From Corylus avellana (Eukaryota > Streptophyta > Magnoliopsida > Fagales > Betulaceae): DNA of 64,000 nt. Location: contig NC_081545.1 in assembly GCF_901000735.1 (NCBI RefSeq), positions 33,225,634 through 33,289,633 on the forward strand, read 5' to 3'. This document shows positions 48,155 through 58,920 of this stretch, piece after piece (positions within the stretch are counted from its first letter, which is position 1; each line of letters starts with the position of its first letter). The notes beneath the pieces were generated by a model that made no database searches, was not told the origin of the DNA, and was given only the letters and a program-made list of their open reading frames with translations. Both the position numbers and the translations under genes were made by a program.

Positions 48155-49669
48155 ATGACCCACCTTCTCCTCCCACACAGCACCAAGGTAAGCAGCATCC
48201 AAGCATGGAAACGGTGCATGTCCCTTGCGCAGCGCTGCACCACCATGCGCCAACTCAAGCCCATCCACGCCATCTTCCTCACCCACGGTCTCCACCACAA
48301 CAACTACGCCATCGCCAAACTCGTCACCTTTTGCGCTCTCTCCGACACCGGCAGCCTCTCTTACGCCTCCCTCATGTTCAGCAAAATTCAAGCACCCAAT
48401 TCGTTTACTTACAACACCCTTATCAGAGCTTATTCCCGTAGTTCACAGCCTCAACTTGCTCTACATTATTTCCACCTCATGTTGAAAGATAGTAACTTAG
48501 CTCCCGACCACCACTCGTTTCATTTCGTTCTTTTGGCTTGCTCGAATGCCAAATGGGTACTTTTGAGCAAGCAAATTCACAATTTGGTAGTAAAAAATGG
48601 ATTGGTTTTTTTTGATGGTCATGTTCAGACAGCAGTGATCAGAGTTTATGCTGAGTGTAAGGTTTTGGATGATGCACGGAAAATGTTCGATGAAATTCCT
48701 TGTTTAGATGTTATTCAGTGGAATGTTCTTATGAATGGGTATGTTAAATGTAATTTGGCTTCTGAGTCTTTGAAGATTTTCCGGGATATGTTGGTGTTTG
48801 GAGTTGAGCCCGATGAATTTTGTGTAACTACTGTGCTTACAGCTTGTGCTCAGATGGGTGCGCTTTGGCAGGGGAAATGGATTCATGAGTATGTTAAGAA
48901 GAGGAAAGGGATGAAATTGGATGTGTTTGTCATGACGGCACTAGTTGATATGTATGCCAAGTGTGGGTGTATAGACATGGCTGAGGAAGTCTTTGTGGGA
49001 ATGCCTAAAAGGAATGTGTTCTCATGGGCAGCCATGATTGGAGGGTTGGCAGTTCATGGTTATGCTAGGAAGGCGATTCATTGCCTGGAGAGGATGCAAG
49101 TAGATGATGGGCTGAGGCCGGATGGGGTTGTCCTTCTTGGAGTTTTAATGGCATGCACACATGCAGGACTCCAAGAGGATGCCCAATTGCTATTGGATAA
49201 CATGGAAGCTCGATATGGCATTAGACCCAAGCATGAGCACTATAGTTGCATGGTGGACTTGCTGTGTAGAGCGGGTCAATTAGATGAAGCACTTCAGCTC
49301 ATAAGAAGAATGCCAATGAAGCCACTTGCTTCTGTATGGGGTGCTTTGCTGAGTGGTTGTCGAATTCATAATAATGTTTATCTTGCAGAGCTTGCCGTTG
49401 AAGAGCTTCTCGTGCTAGAAAATGATGATGGGGTAGAAGAAGATGGAGCTTATGTTCAGTTGTCTAACATTTATTTGGGTGTACGGAGAGGTGAAGATGC
49501 ACGTAGGTTAAGGAGGATGATCGGTGATAGAGGACTTAAGAAAACACCAGGTTGTAGTATGATAGAGGTGGATGGCAGGGTGAATGAGTTTGTTTCAGGA
49601 GACGTATCTCATTTGCATATAGCTCAGATACGTGCAATGCTAGAGCTACTGCCCCTTGAGTTAGTTTAA
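48155..49669 (+). CDS. Pentatricopeptide repeat protein, PLS class with E/E+ domain
   Basis: A 504-aa intronless gene, as usual for this family. PPR proteins bind organellar RNA sequence-specifically; E/E+ members usually support C-to-U editing. PLS-type repeats run from about residue 80 to 410; typical helices include NSFTYNTLIRAYSRS, VIQWNVLMNGYVKC and VFVMTALVDMYAKCGCIDMA. A C-terminal E/E+ region contains VWGALLSGCRIHNN and NEFVSGDVSH. There is no DYW deaminase domain, so any editing would need a partner. The N-terminus is not clearly a transit peptide, and a later Met at residue 22 (MSLAQRC) is possible. It resembles the Arabidopsis At3g28660 group as far as I recall. Larger frames on the opposite strand and shifted frames (47983-48441) are shadows. 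Confidence 0.92.
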   Translation: MTHLLLPHSTKVSSIQAWKRCMSLAQRCTTMRQLKPIHAIFLTHGLHHNNYAIAKLVTFCALSDTGSLSYASLMFSKIQAPNSFTYNTLIRAYSRSSQPQLALHYFHLMLKDSNLAPDHHSFHFVLLACSNAKWVLLSKQIHNLVVKNGLVFFDGHVQTAVIRVYAECKVLDDARKMFDEIPCLDVIQWNVLMNGYVKCNLASESLKIFRDMLVFGVEPDEFCVTTVLTACAQMGALWQGKWIHEYVKKRKGMKLDVFVMTALVDMYAKCGCIDMAEEVFVGMPKRNVFSWAAMIGGLAVHGYARKAIHCLERMQVDDGLRPDGVVLLGVLMACTHAGLQEDAQLLLDNMEARYGIRPKHEHYSCMVDLLCRAGQLDEALQLIRRMPMKPLASVWGALLSGCRIHNNVYLAELAVEELLVLENDDGVEEDGAYVQLSNIYLGVRRGEDARRLRRMIGDRGLKKTPGCSMIEVDGRVNEFVSGDVSHLHIAQIRAMLELLPLELV

Positions 49670-49708
49670 GATCCTTGTTAGAATGTACCAAAGGATCTGC
49701 ATAGATGC

Positions 49709-49714
49709 AATAAA
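49709..49714 (+). terminator. Polyadenylation signal of the PPR gene
   Basis: AATAAA lies 40 bp after the PPR stop codon, a normal spacing for a plant near-upstream element. No other strong candidate occurs before it. Confidence 0.45.
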
Positions 49715-50530
49715 TATAGTTTGATATTGCAAATTCTTATTCAATGAATTGCTAATACTCCAATTAAGGCAAGATTGCACTTACAGCCACAGGTTCTCTT
49801 CTTTGAAGCTGTGCAGTAGATTTGTTTCTAGGAAATTCCACCATTATCACACAAAATGTCATTTATTTAAAGGAGCCACATATTGTCAAATGTTAGTAAT
49901 ATGCTGTATATTGAACTTGTTATGCCCAATGCCAAGTCTAGCTGCTAGCCATTGCCCATCCATTGATTTGTTCTCACACAACAGATACAGATACCTTTTG
50001 TGTTTGGAGATTGATTTGTATTTACTATTTATACTCATCATAGTAAGGATAAACTTAGAAAAGATATTGAACTAAAAAGATGAATTTTTAAAATGATACA
50101 GAAAGTTGCCGAACAAGTTGTTTTCCATAATAAGAGCTCTCTAAATGATGAAAATTCAGGAATCCCTAAACATTTCAAGGCACAAAATTTCAGAAACCTG
50201 GCAGCAAATTTGAAAGACAGTTATCTTCTGTGCATCTTGCGGTACTTCCTTGCCCTAGTGGTGTGAATGATGGAAAACAGTTTATCCAGCTAGTCCCCAA
50301 TTTCTATTTGCTAGTACAAGCAGATCCAAAGATGATTGTACACAATATGCAGATACATTATTTTGTTTAACTTCTGCTACAAATGTAAAGTCGGATTAAC
50401 GTTCAGTAGGACTCCCTGGTTAAGTGCACAGAACGAACATTGTTAGACCAACGTCAAAAAAGAAGAGATACATATATAAAAATCTCCTCTATATAGAGCA
50501 TATTTTCAAGGCAGCAAAGCATTCAAAAAA
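49715..50530. other. Spacer between the convergent PPR and DUF569 genes
   Basis: About 0.8 kb that should hold both 3' UTRs. An AG acceptor on the minus strand near 50255 (CACTAG before GGCAAGG) could join a donor at the DUF569 stop codon, giving an alternative C-terminus. Otherwise nothing is recognised. Confidence 0.4.
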
Positions 50531-51554
50531 CTAACCTTCTGATGATGAGGGAACCACAACAACATGCATATCAGAATTGTTGGGAGGAAGATGTAAGCGA
50601 AGGGGGAAAAGTTTCCCACTCAAGGGATTGCGAGAACACACGAGGATATCACTGAGTCCTGTCTCTTCCTTCAACTTTTCCTTCAACTCCTCCACAATAC
50701 TCCCCTTGAATGTAAAGGAAAGTCCTTCGGATTCATCATCAACGTCTCCATTTTCATTAGCCACATTATAATAAATTACCCTGCCTTCACTTTTCACGGG
50801 TGAACCATCAAACTCATCGCTCAACTGCATTTACAGAACAAACAACATAAACCCAATTTAAATTCAATTTCACCATACATAAATTTGTTGCCAAACATTA
50901 ACTTGCGATGATGAAATGTTTTGTTTTCCACGAAGAGACAAGATATAAGTGATAATAAATCTCAATCAAATACGCCATAAAAGAATCAAATCAAACCTCT
51001 TCTCTGGCTTGAGGAGACATAAGTTCAATTTTGGAACTTGCTTCTGAAGAGGAAGAATCGCTTCGACTGAGGGGTTTTGATGCCGGTTGAGTTGGTAGAG
51101 ATTGCACTTGAATCTGCACCACATCCACATCCCACAAAACCCAATCCTGTGTTGCAGTTCTATGTGGAATGTCATGCGTGATCGAGTTCCGCCAAGGCGG
51201 AACGCCGCCATTTGCGCGCAGGAATTGGCCATAACGCGTCTTGAGCCTGACCTGGAATCCTTCTCTAATGGGCTCCCATTCCACCGAAGAATCCAATCTT
51301 TTTGGCAGCGTTTGCAGGACTTTCTTGCCCGTCATTCCCAGTAGAAATGGCATGTCGGAGGCCGTCAAGTACTTTCCATAACAGCTTTTGAGGCGTAAAG
51401 CGTTGACACTCTCAACAATCTCCACCGTCCACCTAGCATTCTTGACCGCGCCGTTGCGATCTTGGCATACAGTTTCTTCATCATCATCGGCTAATAGGTA
51501 CTTGTCGTGGCGGCTCCGGAAACGCACCTCTTTGGCCTTTTGGAAGAACTCCAT
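50531..51554 (-). CDS. DUF569 domain protein (actin-cross-linking / beta-trefoil-like)
   Basis: A 283-aa protein in two exons (51554-50997 and 50824-50531; GAG|gtttga to gcag|TTGAGC, phase 0). The start was chosen because DUF569 proteins begin MEFF; here MEFFQKAKEVRFRSRHDKYL. An in-frame ATG eight codons upstream lies across a likely 5' UTR acceptor (TTCAG) and is less likely. The N-terminal beta-trefoil-like domain (about residues 1-145) has the internal-repeat pattern RFRSRHDKYL, RLKSCYGKYL and RLKTRYGQFL. A Ser-rich linker follows, then a C-terminal domain with GRVIYYNVANENGD and LRLHLPPNNSDMHVVVV. The family is plant-specific with no established biochemical function. At the stop, GAAG|gttagt could be a donor, so the last residues are uncertain. 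Confidence 0.88.
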
Positions 51555-53005
51555 AGCAGTCTGAAGCAATAGGATCAAATATTGTATGTAAAATCAGAGA
51601 TCTCAAACTATATGATTCATTAACAAAGATGTAACGTGAAAAGAAGGGCGTTAGATATCCGTGTTTGATATGGTTTCCACCCCATTTTGAAGAACCAAAT
51701 GATCTGAAACAGTGTTTGATGGCGTTGGACAGGACAGAACAGGAAAGCCTGACAGAAAGGTTTATCCAGATCTTTTTGTTAATTTTTTTTTTTCTTCAAA
51801 ACAAAAAAATTAATAAATAAGTCCAAATCACGTGGATAGACTAATCAAAAGTGGATAGATATTAGGAAAAGATTATCTACGATCCTTCTCTTTACAGGTA
51901 CTCACCTAATGTATGGAGGCTAAATAAATAGGTGTATTTTGCCGTGTGTGTCTCGCGTAAAACTTAAGGCAGCCCTACCCGTGGGCCTTGTGTAATTTAG
52001 AGTAGAAATTAATGTCTGGTTCTAAGCATTTGGCCGGTTAATTTGTATTTATCTTCAACAAAGATGCTTTCTTCTTCCCCCACTTTCCCCTAAGGCTAAG
52101 AGTAATTATATTAATTACCTAATTAAGAAAGAAAAAAACGTGTTCGCATCATGCTGGTGCTACTAGTCATAAGTACGACTATTTCAACGGTTTAGATCAC
52201 TATAAAACACAAGGCCTTACTCTCGAACCTTCTGCTCATAAGCTCATTGGTCTCCAAAGCTTTTTGGATTTTATTTTGTTAATAATAATCCCAAATTCTT
52301 AATGTGGGGCAGCCCTATCTATCAGCATGAACCAACGAAAATGGTGCTAATTATTCACAACTAGCATTAACATTTGTTCTTGGGGTAGATGTTTTAACAT
52401 GTCATTTTTTTTTTTTTTTTTGGGACTTGTTTGGACTCTATTTGTTAGGAATTTATACGGTTTTTTTTTTTTTTTTCATTGGGCTTTTTAGGCCTAAATA
52501 CCAACCTAAAAACAGTTCAATAGTTCAACAATCTTAAGTGCAAAATGCATACATAAAACCAGTTAAAACAATCTAAGGCCTAAATGACAAAAAAAAAAAA
52601 AAAAAAAAATCAAAAGTTTAATTTTTGTGGCTTACATGCCTAAATCCTAAACAATCATCCAGCAAATTAAATAAATTTTAGTGCCTCTGTGGCCAAATTA
52701 CAACATTTATAACATCCATACCAGCCACACAGTGACAGCCTACAAGTTTAAAACCGAAACAGCAAACTGAAGATACAACCAACGGCAATACCAGCCACAC
52801 AGCACCACAACCACACAACACCAAGCCCCAACAGCAATACCAACAGCATCCACCAAGGAAACCAACCCCAACAATAGTACCAACAACCAAGAACTTCCTA
52901 CAGGCAAATGAAAAAAAAAAAAAGTTTAAATTCCTAACTAAATAAATACAAAACAGAAAAAGAAAATTTACTTACTGCATTGGAGCCAACACCTCATGTG
53001 ACCAA
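51555..53005. other. Spacer with homopolymers and CAA/CCA-rich tract
   Basis: Upstream of the DUF569 gene and downstream of the hAT-derived gene. Long T runs lie near 52407-52424 and 52461-52475, and an A run near 52590. At 52700-52900 an ACCACAAC/CCAACA-rich stretch gives a spurious Gly/Cys-rich frame on the minus strand. No gene recognised; 52700-53005 is probably 3' UTR of the hAT-derived gene. Confidence 0.5.
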
Positions 53006-55034
53006 TTAATCCTCGTCAATTAGCGTTATGGAAGTCATTTCTACAATAAGAAAAATTGTAAATAATTCATAAGACTAACATACAATTATTAATTTCACAA
53101 ATATCAAATATATAGTTTGAAAGATGTGTAATAATATTACCTGCTTCTAACCTATAGCTGTCTGCATCCTCAATTTCATCCAAATACTGACTCAGATTAA
53201 TGGGTGAAGGCTTCCGCCAATTCTGTGCACATATAATGGCCTCCATTGTTTTCGGAGCCAATGAACTCCGAAAAGGATCCAACACACGACCTCCAGTGTT
53301 AAATGCTGATTCAAAGGCAATAGTGGTAATGGGAATAGCCAAAACATCCTGCGCTATTCGGGCAAGGACTGGAAATTTGGTGGCATTTACCTTCCACCAG
53401 CTTAAAATATCAATGTGAGCAGTCGGTCTTTCAACATCCTCCATCAGATACCGTTCTATCTCTGATTTACACTTTAACAAATTTTGTGAGGCCCGAAACT
53501 TGTGGAATTCTCGCAAAAAAGAATCCTCTATCTGATCAACACTTAACTTAACCTGACTTGAACACCCACCAAACTTACTATACTGCCCATATAAATGGTC
53601 AATGTCTGTTCTCAGGGTTCCAACAATTTCCTCTGTCTTCTTAGTGCCAAAAGCTTGCTTGAACCAAAACTCTACCACGACCAACTTGTAGCGTGGATCA
53701 AGTACAATAGCCACAAACAACAACCTGTTAACCTTCTCAATACCTCCCCAATAATTATCATACTTTACCTTCATTCTCTGTGCCATATTACTCAACAGCA
53801 TATCACCACTTTGACAATATGATTTCAAATGTTCATGGATGTCCAAGAGTACCTGAAAATGTAGATTTGAAGTAGCATATAAAGTATCTGACATGTGCAA
53901 TGTGACATCATAAAACATCTTCAAAAACTTGACGAAGCTGCGAATAGTATCCCAATCCGCACAGGTAGGAGTCTCCAATTCCCCTTTTCCTAACCCATCA
54001 TTAAGGAGATGTTCATTCTCCTCCTCTTGCATGAGTTCAAAAGCCCCTTGGAACTTCTCTGCCACATCCAACATAATATATGTCGAGTTCCATTGAGTTG
54101 GAACATCAAGACATAAGAGATTATTACACTGAATCATTTGTCTTCGTACACAAGACTTAAACCAATCAAGCCTTATAGGGGAAGACTTCACATACTTAAC
54201 AAGGCTGCGGACCTTTATAATTAACTCATCAACATCTTTCAAACCCTCATGGACAATGAGATTCAAAATGTGTGCACAACATCTCATGTGAATGAATTCA
54301 TGGCCACAAATAGTTTCTTTCCATGACAATGTTCTCCTTTTCAACCAATCAATAGGAGTGTCATTAGAGACGGCATTATCAACTGTTATTGTAAGAATCC
54401 TATCAATACTCCATTCAAGCATACACTCCTCCAACTCCCTCCCAATTGTTTCCCCTTTGTGATCTTGAACTTGACGAAAGGAAATAATTTTTTTTTGTAA
54501 TTTCCAATCATAGTCAATGAAATGAGCAGTTATAGACATATAGTCTAAGTTTTGCACTGAAGTCCATATATTAGTGGTAAAGCATACCCTTTGCCCAGTA
54601 GTCAAAAACATTTTCCTCAAATTTTCCTTCTCCACCAGGTATAACTTAACACAATCCCTCATCATTGTATAGCGAGAAGGGGTCGAAAATCTAGGTTCAA
54701 AAATCTTGATAAGTTTTTGGAACCCTTGGCCCTCCACAAAACTTGAGGGGAACTCATCCACAATAATCATATAGGAAATCGCTTCCCTTATTTTTTTCTC
54801 CCTATACTTTGCAATTATAAGGTTCCTAGTACAATCCTCCTCATCTTCAACTTCATCGCTCATACTATCCTCCTCGCCTTCAACTTCACCGCTCATGCTA
54901 TCCTCCTCGCCTTTAACTTCATCGCTCAACTTCAACTGGGACTTATCCAACTGACCATTTTTTCTACGGTATTTTGCGCAATCCTGGCTACCAATAGACT
55001 CTTCTACATCCTCAACTTTGTATATGGAAGCCAT
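53006..55034 (-). CDS. hAT-superfamily transposase-derived protein (RICESLEEPER/DAYSLEEPER-like), BED finger missing
   Basis: A 642-aa protein in two coding exons (55034-53141 and 53040-53006; GCAG|gtaata to tgtag|AAATGA). The start is M of MASIYKVED, because a pyrimidine-rich acceptor (TTTTTGTGCAG) lies 14 bp upstream at 55048/55049. In order: an acidic N-terminus with a thrice-repeated GEEDSMS-like unit, an RNase H-like hAT core (TTNIWTSVQNLDYM, TVDNAVSND, CCAHILNLIV) and the dimerisation domain (FESAFNTGGRVLDPFRSSL). The expected BED zinc finger is absent. The first catalytic Asp of the T-D-x-W-T-S motif is Asn155; the second Asp (about 219) and the Glu (about 575) remain. The frame is intact, yet catalysis should be lost, and I find no terminal inverted repeats. 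It could be a domesticated gene or a young inactive element. Confidence 0.88.
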
Positions 55035-55048
55035 TGGAGTGTCTAGAT

Positions 55049-57185
55049 CTGCACAAAAACGAGCAATATAATTTTGACGCAACATCTCCATTAAATATTC
55101 ACAAATATAGAGAAATTAAATAAAAATACTAAATCATTTAAAAAATATATTTTCCTAATAACATAATCTGAATGCAACACACTTAAAAATCACAAACTCC
55201 TTTCAATCTCCAAGCATAAACAAATAACTAGCATAATGAAAACCAAAAAAATAAAAACCTCTAATGTTAACATATAGCCAACTAGACTCCAAGGATCAAC
55301 TCTCAACAACCAGGTAACTAACTACATGCCTCAACCCGAGGGTCCACTTGCTAACTCTAAAAATCATAGTTAAAAATATAAATTAGTTAACGCTAGTGAG
55401 TAGCAAAAATAAAATAGGGTAAAGAAAAATATATGTTTTATGATCAAAATTATTTAGATTACATCATTTTGTATAAGATTTGTCAAGCAGGAAATAACAG
55501 AACAGAGGCAATTAAAAAGATCCAATATGTCACAAACTAGACAACACATACTGTGAGTCAATATCCAACCAAAATCAAAATAGAATCATACCCCAAGTCC
55601 ACACAGGCTAGTATGCCACATGGACATGAAATGAGCATTACAAAGACGTCAAATAAGCATTACATAGATGCAAGGCCACACATGCTAGTTAATCGGAACA
55701 AGATCCTCTCTATTTCAAGTGAAAAGGAGAGGAACCACTTTATGGCCCAAATTATATTTCACAACAAAAACTTCGAATAATTCGTTAAATCAATCATTAA
55801 TTGGCGAATTAAGAATAATCATCATTTCAGATTCACATCTCATACATTTCCCTAATGCAACGATAAAAACTATGTGCTTCGTGTTCTTACTTTTTTCATA
55901 TATAATCAAGTAAAAAGACTATAGCATAATATTTATAAAGAAGAGTATGGTTCCATGAAAAAGTTCCAAAGCTAATGAGATGCTTTCATGCAACAATGTT
56001 TCTTTCAAAAAAAAAAAAAATCCATTAACTAGCTATTTACTTCATTTGCTAATAAAATCAACTGTCCCTCAAAAACCTTCACAGAACTTACTTAGAGCAT
56101 AATAAAAATAATAATAACAAGCTGTCAAAGCCTACAAAAGAGACAATCTCTTCTAATAACCCAAAATTGAGACATGAAAAAAAAACGTAAGTGAAAATAA
56201 TAACATAACAACAAAGCTATGTACTAAACCGTAAAGCCTAAACTTCATTTCCAACAACCAACCTCAGCATGGCAGGCCCTATACCAAAGCAGGATAGCCC
56301 AGAATTCCCTATAGAGGCATGCTCTCCTTCACTAATTAATTCCAAATAATTTCAGTCGTGAACACACCTTATAGAGCTCTTAATTTCTTTCCAATTCCAC
56401 ACCCTTCAAAAAGAACAAACCCCCTAAATTACAAGTGGGCTCACCCCAACCAGACCCTCCTAAGCACTCATAACCCATCCTATTTGCACTATTTCTTTAG
56501 AAAATCCCACTAGAAAGAGGACAACAAGGCAACAGCCCCCACAAGGTTCAACCGTGTTCACCATCAAGTAACGCAAACCAACTTCTTAAAACTCATTTAC
56601 GAAGAATAAGGCCAGTCGAACACATGAGTTTGTAACATTCAACCACATGGATCTCATGGAGGTCCAGTCATCAGAAGCCCCAAATCAAGAAAACTAACAT
56701 CCGGTAAAAGGTTTAATCAGGTTCACAAAGAACTCCATGACCCAGTCGGGTTCAGAGCTAGCCGGCTTGACAAAGATCTCTAGAAATCTAGGATCCAATC
56801 GTCAAAAAACTCATCTGAAGCACTCATCAACTCAACTCACATTATTCGGACCTCCAAAATCTCCGCTCTATCAAATCTGGGTCAAAACAATACCCATAAC
56901 CAAAATTCAAAACACTCCCAAAATTAAAAAAGGCTTCAGTTCATGTAAGAACGTCTAAAACAAACAAAAAGCTAAAAGGGTTAAGAGTTTTCACCTCGAC
57001 TCTAGCAAGCTGAACGGAATCAGGCAACCGGGACTGTAGATAAGATTACCGAGGAGAGATTTTCAGGTGGTGGGTGGTGTGTAGCCGTTTAGTGTGAGGT
57101 TATGTCCGTGGGTTCGACTGAGAAGAGAAACCGGGGGAAGTGGGAGAAAAAGAGAAATGAAGTGCGTGTGTTGGCGTGTGCGCGT
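55049..57185 (-). other. 5' UTR intron and leader exon of the hAT-derived gene
   Basis: A donor GAG|gtgaaa at 56996/56995 on the minus strand fits the acceptor at 55048, giving an intron of about 1.95 kb in the 5' UTR. This is a common layout in RICESLEEPER-type genes. The leader exon would run from 56996 to roughly 57150, in a GC-richer, GT/GA-rich stretch. The open frames inside the intron (55553-55913, 56737-56958) match nothing. Confidence 0.5.
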
Positions 57186-57217
57186 TAAATACTTAAATTT
57201 AGGGTTTATTATCGGTG

Positions 57218-57257
57218 AAGTCGGTTCGGTCGGCAGAGTCGGAATACAACCGACTTC
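57218..57257. repeat. 10-bp inverted repeat near the hAT-derived gene promoter
   Basis: GAAGTCGGTT (57218-57227) and its exact complement AACCGACTTC (57248-57257) surround CGGTCGGCAGAGTCGGAATA. Such CGGTT-rich motifs are typical of hAT subterminal regions, so this may be the remains of the element's outer edge. Confidence 0.35.
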
Positions 57258-57739
57258 TTCCGCCTGAAGAGAATTTTCTCCATCTGTGCTGTGGCATGCA
57301 AAAAAATGAATTGGCGCCCAATTTATTTATTCTTTTTTTGGGGGACCGTTAGTGAGGCTTTTAGCAATCTTATAATGAATTGTTTTGGGCTTTGTATGGG
57401 CCTGATCTGCTAGTGATAATTAACACTTAGCGGATTAGAATCGTTAGATAGTCCAATTTATATTATTTTTTTGGGCCTAGTCTGCTTGTCTAATTACATA
57501 AAAATTGCACTACGTTTGAAAATTACATAATACGTACCCCACGTAAGCTAATAGTAGGAAAAAAAAAAAAAAAAAACAATTACCTATGGAAATTACACTA
57601 CAATTAACACTATGAATTACAATTAATAGACGAAAAATGACACAAACAACAGCTGAAGCTCGACGTAAAATGGTTTTTAGGAAATGATTTTTGTGTTTAT
57701 TTCGACTTTGATCATTTTATTCTCAAATTGATGGACATT
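57258..57739. other. Spacer, no gene seen
   Basis: AT-rich sequence with an A run near 57560. The last about 85 bp (from 57655) have TTTTTAGGAAATGA-type sequence resembling the flank on the far side of the foldback structure. Confidence 0.45.
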
Positions 57740-58690
57740 GTCAAGACCCGCCCAGAACGTTACTGGAACCCACTTCAAACTTGACCGTGACTTGCCTAGG
57801 ACCTGCCAGGACCTGACCGGACTTGAACGGGATTTGCCCAGGACCTGCACGGGACTTGCCCAAGACCCGACTGGGACCTGAAACGGGACTTGCCCTGGAC
57901 CCCGCCAGGACCCGCGCTGAGACTTGATTGAGACTCGCTCGAGAACTGACCAAGACCGGACCGGACCTGCCTGGGACTTGACCTAGATTGGGACCCGCAC
58001 GAGACTTGCCCGGGACCTGCCTGGCACCCGCCGCGAGTTGACCGAGACATAACCAGGACCCGTCCCGAACTTGCCCTGGACCCCGCCTGAGACTTGAGAG
58101 GGACCAGATCGAGACCCGCCCGAGACTTGACCGGGACCTCACCAGGACCCGCACGAGACTTGCCCAAGACCCAGCTGGAACCCGCCTAGGACTTGACCGG
58201 GACCTGCTTGGGACTCGATCGGGACCCGCCCGGGGACTTGCTTAGTATCCCTTCGGGACTCGCCCAAGACTTGACTAAGACCTAAAGCAGGTCCTAACGG
58301 AAAATATTTTCAAAGAAGTCATTTTCGTTGTCGAAAACATTTTATGGTGTTTGTTGCGTGCACGGAAAGCAATTTTATTTGATTTTTAATATTTTTTTTT
58401 TTATATATGTATATATTTTCCAATGAAGTCCTGAGCGGGTTCCAGGCAGGTCTCGGCGGGGTCCCGGGCAGGTCCAGTCAAGTCCCGGCCGGATCTCGAT
58501 CAAGTCCCAATCAAGTCCCGGGCAAGTCCCGGTTAAGTCCTAGGTGAGTTTGGGGATGGTCCTGGTCAAGTCTCGAGCGGGTTTCGGTCAAGTCCCAGGC
58601 AAGTCTAGGTAGGGTTTCGAACAAGTTCCAGGAGGGTCTCGGTCAAGTCATAGGCGTGTCCCTGGTAGGTCCGACGGGTCCCGAAAGGGA
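57740..58690. repeat. Foldback-like structure with inverted minisatellite arms
   Basis: The left arm (about 57740-58290) is a GC-rich degenerate array of 10-11-bp half-units such as GGGACTTGACC and GGGACCTGCCC. The right arm (about 58426-58690) is the same array in reverse complement (GGTCAAGTCCC, GGCAGGTCC). They flank an AT-rich centre of about 135 bp containing GAAAATATTTTC. GAAAATATTTTC-type and TTTTTAGGAAA-type sequences recur outside to about 58920. Long inverted arms built from short subrepeats define plant foldback elements. The long open frames across it (57741-58167, minus) are translated repeats. Confidence 0.7.
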
Positions 58691-58920
58691 CCTTATTGGA
58701 AAATATATATGTAAAAAAAAATTTATTTTCTATGCACGCGGTAAACGCCGTAAAATATTTTCGACATAAAATATTTTCAAGGAAAATGAATATATATATA
58801 TAAAATTTATTTATTTTTTCTTTCAAGTTCAGTTTACTAACATAAAATAGTTTCCGTCGAAAAATATTTTTAGGAAAATTATTTTCCTTGAAAATTAAAG
58901 CGAACAGCTTAGTGCGACAT

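Noticed and set aside
47983..48441. 152-codon frame overlapping the 5' end of the PPR gene, plus minus-strand frames
   Set aside because: Shadow frames of the PPR coding sequence; His/Pro-rich composition is an artefact of frame shift.
52678..52890. Gly/Cys/Val-rich 70-codon frame on the minus strand
   Set aside because: Lies on a CAA/CCA-rich low-complexity tract, with no family similarity; probably 3' UTR of the hAT-derived gene.
57741..58167. Two open frames of 123-137 codons, Gly/Ser/Arg/Val-rich
   Set aside because: They are translations of the degenerate minisatellite in two frames; open only because the repeat lacks stops.
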